Assembly (NCBI GenBank): GCA_019247135.1
Contig: JAFAPL010000390.1
Span: 1 to 5,631, forward strand
Source: Chloroflexota bacterium
GTDB taxonomy: Bacteria; Chloroflexota; UBA6077; CF-72
DNA: 5,631 bases
Reading direction: 5' to 3'
The translations under genes and the position numbers were made by a program. This document shows, piece after piece, positions 4,810 to 5,631 of this stretch. The first letter of the stretch is position 1. Every line of letters starts with the position of its first letter. Under the pieces are notes generated by a model, which saw only the letters and a program-made list of their open reading frames with translations, searched no databases and was not told where the DNA came from.

Positions 4810-5118
4810 TGACACAGGCACCGGAAGGATCGAACTTCCAGCCGTGGTACACGCAGCGGATGCCGGCTTCCCGGTTGCGTCCGAAAACAGTGAGGCGCCG
4901 CGATGCGGACAGTTGGCGGCCAGCAAGCCAACCCTGCCGGTGGTGTCCCGAAAGGCAACCAGGTCCTCGCCAAGCAGACGGACCCGCAGCGGGTCGCCGT
5001 CCACGCTGGGCAGTTCCGACGCATGCGCAAACGGCAGCCAGAAGCAGCGCAGCAAATTGCCCATCGGCGTGGCCGGCCCGACGCGGGTCAGGAGCTCATT
5101 GTCCTCATGCGAGAGCAC
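4810..5118 (-). pseudogene. Rieske non-heme iron oxygenase alpha subunit, N-terminal remnant
   Basis: Read from a GTG at 5118, the first 78 codons give VLSHEDNELLTRVGPATPMG and LLGEDLVAFRDTTGRVGLL, then NCPHRGASLF. This matches the N-terminus of phthalate-dioxygenase-like ring-hydroxylating oxygenases. The Rieske ligands C70 and H72 are in CPHRG. The frame then slips, and the second ligand pair appears in the next frame as RNREAGIRCVYHGWKFDPSG (Cys and His of CVYHGW at plus 4844-4855). Restoring one T in the T4 run near 4884-4887 joins them as SLFFGRN. After about 4810 the family similarity stops, so roughly 300 residues with the mononuclear iron site are lost. Such enzymes use electrons from a reductase to hydroxylate aromatic or methoxylated substrates. 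The exporter gene ends 68 bases upstream in the same direction, suggesting a former operon. The protein can no longer function. Confidence 0.88.
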
Positions 5119-5125
5119 AGGTTAT

Positions 5126-5130
5126 CCTCC
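5126..5130 (-). promoter_or_regulatory. Ribosome-binding site of the Rieske oxygenase remnant
   Basis: GGAGG on the minus strand is seven bases before the GTG at 5118. It supports GTG as the authentic start, as do the residues that follow it (LSHEDNELL). Confidence 0.7.
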
Positions 5131-5186
5131 ATTCCTTAACGGCCAGTTCCGTCCCCGGCACACGGCACATTCGAGTGGAGCTCCGG

Positions 5187-5631
5187 CTAGTCACCGGTCG
5201 CGGCGAGTGCCGGCGTCAACGTCTTGTCTGAGCTCATCGTCGAAGGCGCGCTGGGCGTCGGCGCGGCATCAGTTTCCGAGCGTGTAGCGCGGAGCGGCAC
5301 TTCCTTGAGGAACCAGCTGAGAATAAACGCGGCCGCTGACAGCGGCAGGACCGAGACAAATACGCCGTGGATTGCATCGGCATACGCCTGGGGCGTGCTA
5401 CTGCTGGAGCCCAGTCCAGCCGTCAGCGCTCCGGCATAAACGGCACCGAAGATAGCTACCCCGATCAGGCTGCCGATGGAGCGAAAGAAGTTCACACCAG
5501 AGGTAGCCGCGCCGAGGTCCCGAACGCGCACCACGTTCTGGACAGCGACGGTCAGCACCTGCATGCCCACACCGAGCCCGGCCCCGAACACAAACAGATA
5601 GGTGGAGATGACTCCAATCGACGTTCGCGTG
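5187..5631 (-). CDS. DHA2-type MFS exporter, C-terminal part (runs off the window)
   Basis: This frame enters from the right edge as TRTSIGVISTYLFVFGAGLG, with no start codon in the window, and ends at TAG 5187-5189. The segment GAGLGVGMQVLTVAVQNVV is typical of the 14-helix DHA2 (EmrB/QacA) drug:proton antiporters, followed by DLGAATSGVNFFRSIGSLIG, which corresponds to the conserved segment before the last helices. Two more hydrophobic stretches follow (GVAIFGAVYAGALTAGL and GVFVSVLPLSAAAFILSWFL). The last 40 residues are a hydrophilic Ser/Thr/Ala-rich cytoplasmic tail, normal for the family. No damage is visible in the 148 codons present. It lies upstream of the Rieske oxygenase in the same direction, with a 68-base gap. 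It may export a toxic substrate or product of that pathway; this role is inferred from position only. Confidence 0.88.
   Translation of the reverse strand, partial: TRTSIGVISTYLFVFGAGLGVGMQVLTVAVQNVVRVRDLGAATSGVNFFRSIGSLIGVAIFGAVYAGALTAGLGSSSSTPQAYADAIHGVFVSVLPLSAAAFILSWFLKEVPLRATRSETDAAPTPSAPSTMSSDKTLTPALAATGD

Noticed and set aside
4823..4839. tRNA-like T-arm: GGAAG stem, 7-base loop and CTTCC, with TTCGATC on the minus strand
   Set aside because: These bases encode WKFDPSG just after CVYHG of the Rieske domain, and no anticodon or D-arm can be folded beside them.
4463..5287. Plus-strand open frame of 274 codons
   Set aside because: It is antisense to the Rieske and exporter genes, and its Ser/Arg/Pro/Ala-rich translation is typical of a reverse shadow.
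1..5631. CRISPR array, rRNA, intact integrase, toxin-antitoxin or defence system
   Set aside because: No regularly spaced long direct repeats, no ribosomal RNA signatures and no recombinase, toxin or nuclease motifs are seen in any frame.

Overview
This is a high-GC bacterial window with GTG starts and GGAGG ribosome-binding sites. It looks like a decayed accessory region, probably from an actinomycete such as a mycobacterial or rhodococcal relative; a high-GC proteobacterium is not excluded. The host assignment is inferred from composition and gene types only. The recognisable pieces are mostly catabolic and transport genes, and most are truncated, frameshifted or joined to unrelated sequence.

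Layout, left to right. Bases 2-135 hold the end of an unrelated plus-strand reading frame that may come from a large ATPase-type regulator. It runs directly into an MFS transporter (106-1377) that lacks its normal N-terminus. At 1381-1564 is a small, frameshifted minus-strand remnant. A 193-bp element (1598-1790) follows. It starts TGT, ends ACA, has two 47-bp inverted arms carrying the same motif at identical offsets, and is flanked by a 4-bp CACG repeat. It contains no transposase and resembles a non-autonomous transposable element. Directly at its right end begins the C-terminal third of an epoxide hydrolase (1791-2156).

The best preserved small gene is a VOC/glyoxalase-fold protein (2339-2788) with a strong ribosome-binding site. 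A short open frame overlaps its stop codon. Bases 2932-3073 hold nothing I can assign. On the minus strand, 3074-3436 carries a protein-like remnant of a family I do not recognise, interrupted by a TAG. A second VOC gene (3488-3876) is broken by one missing base.

From 3880 to about 4515 there are regulatory and other fragments: a possible STAS-domain tail, a response-regulator receiver domain with three single-base frameshifts (4094-4362), and on the opposite strand a kelch-repeat fragment (4369-4515). Bases 4516-4697 hold nothing I can assign. On the minus strand, the last 930 bases contain the C-terminal end of a DHA2-type MFS exporter (5187 to the window edge). Downstream of it is the N-terminus of a Rieske non-heme iron oxygenase (4810-5118), frameshifted and cut off after the 2Fe-2S site. 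A two-hairpin, T-tract terminator candidate (4698-4748) lies further downstream.

Taken together, these genes suggest a former xenobiotic or aromatic/epoxide degradation island (oxygenase, epoxide hydrolase, two VOC proteins, two MFS transporters). It seems to have been rearranged and is now decaying. I see no intact new multi-gene system. The most notable structures are the short element at 1598-1790 and the unidentified remnant at 3074-3436.
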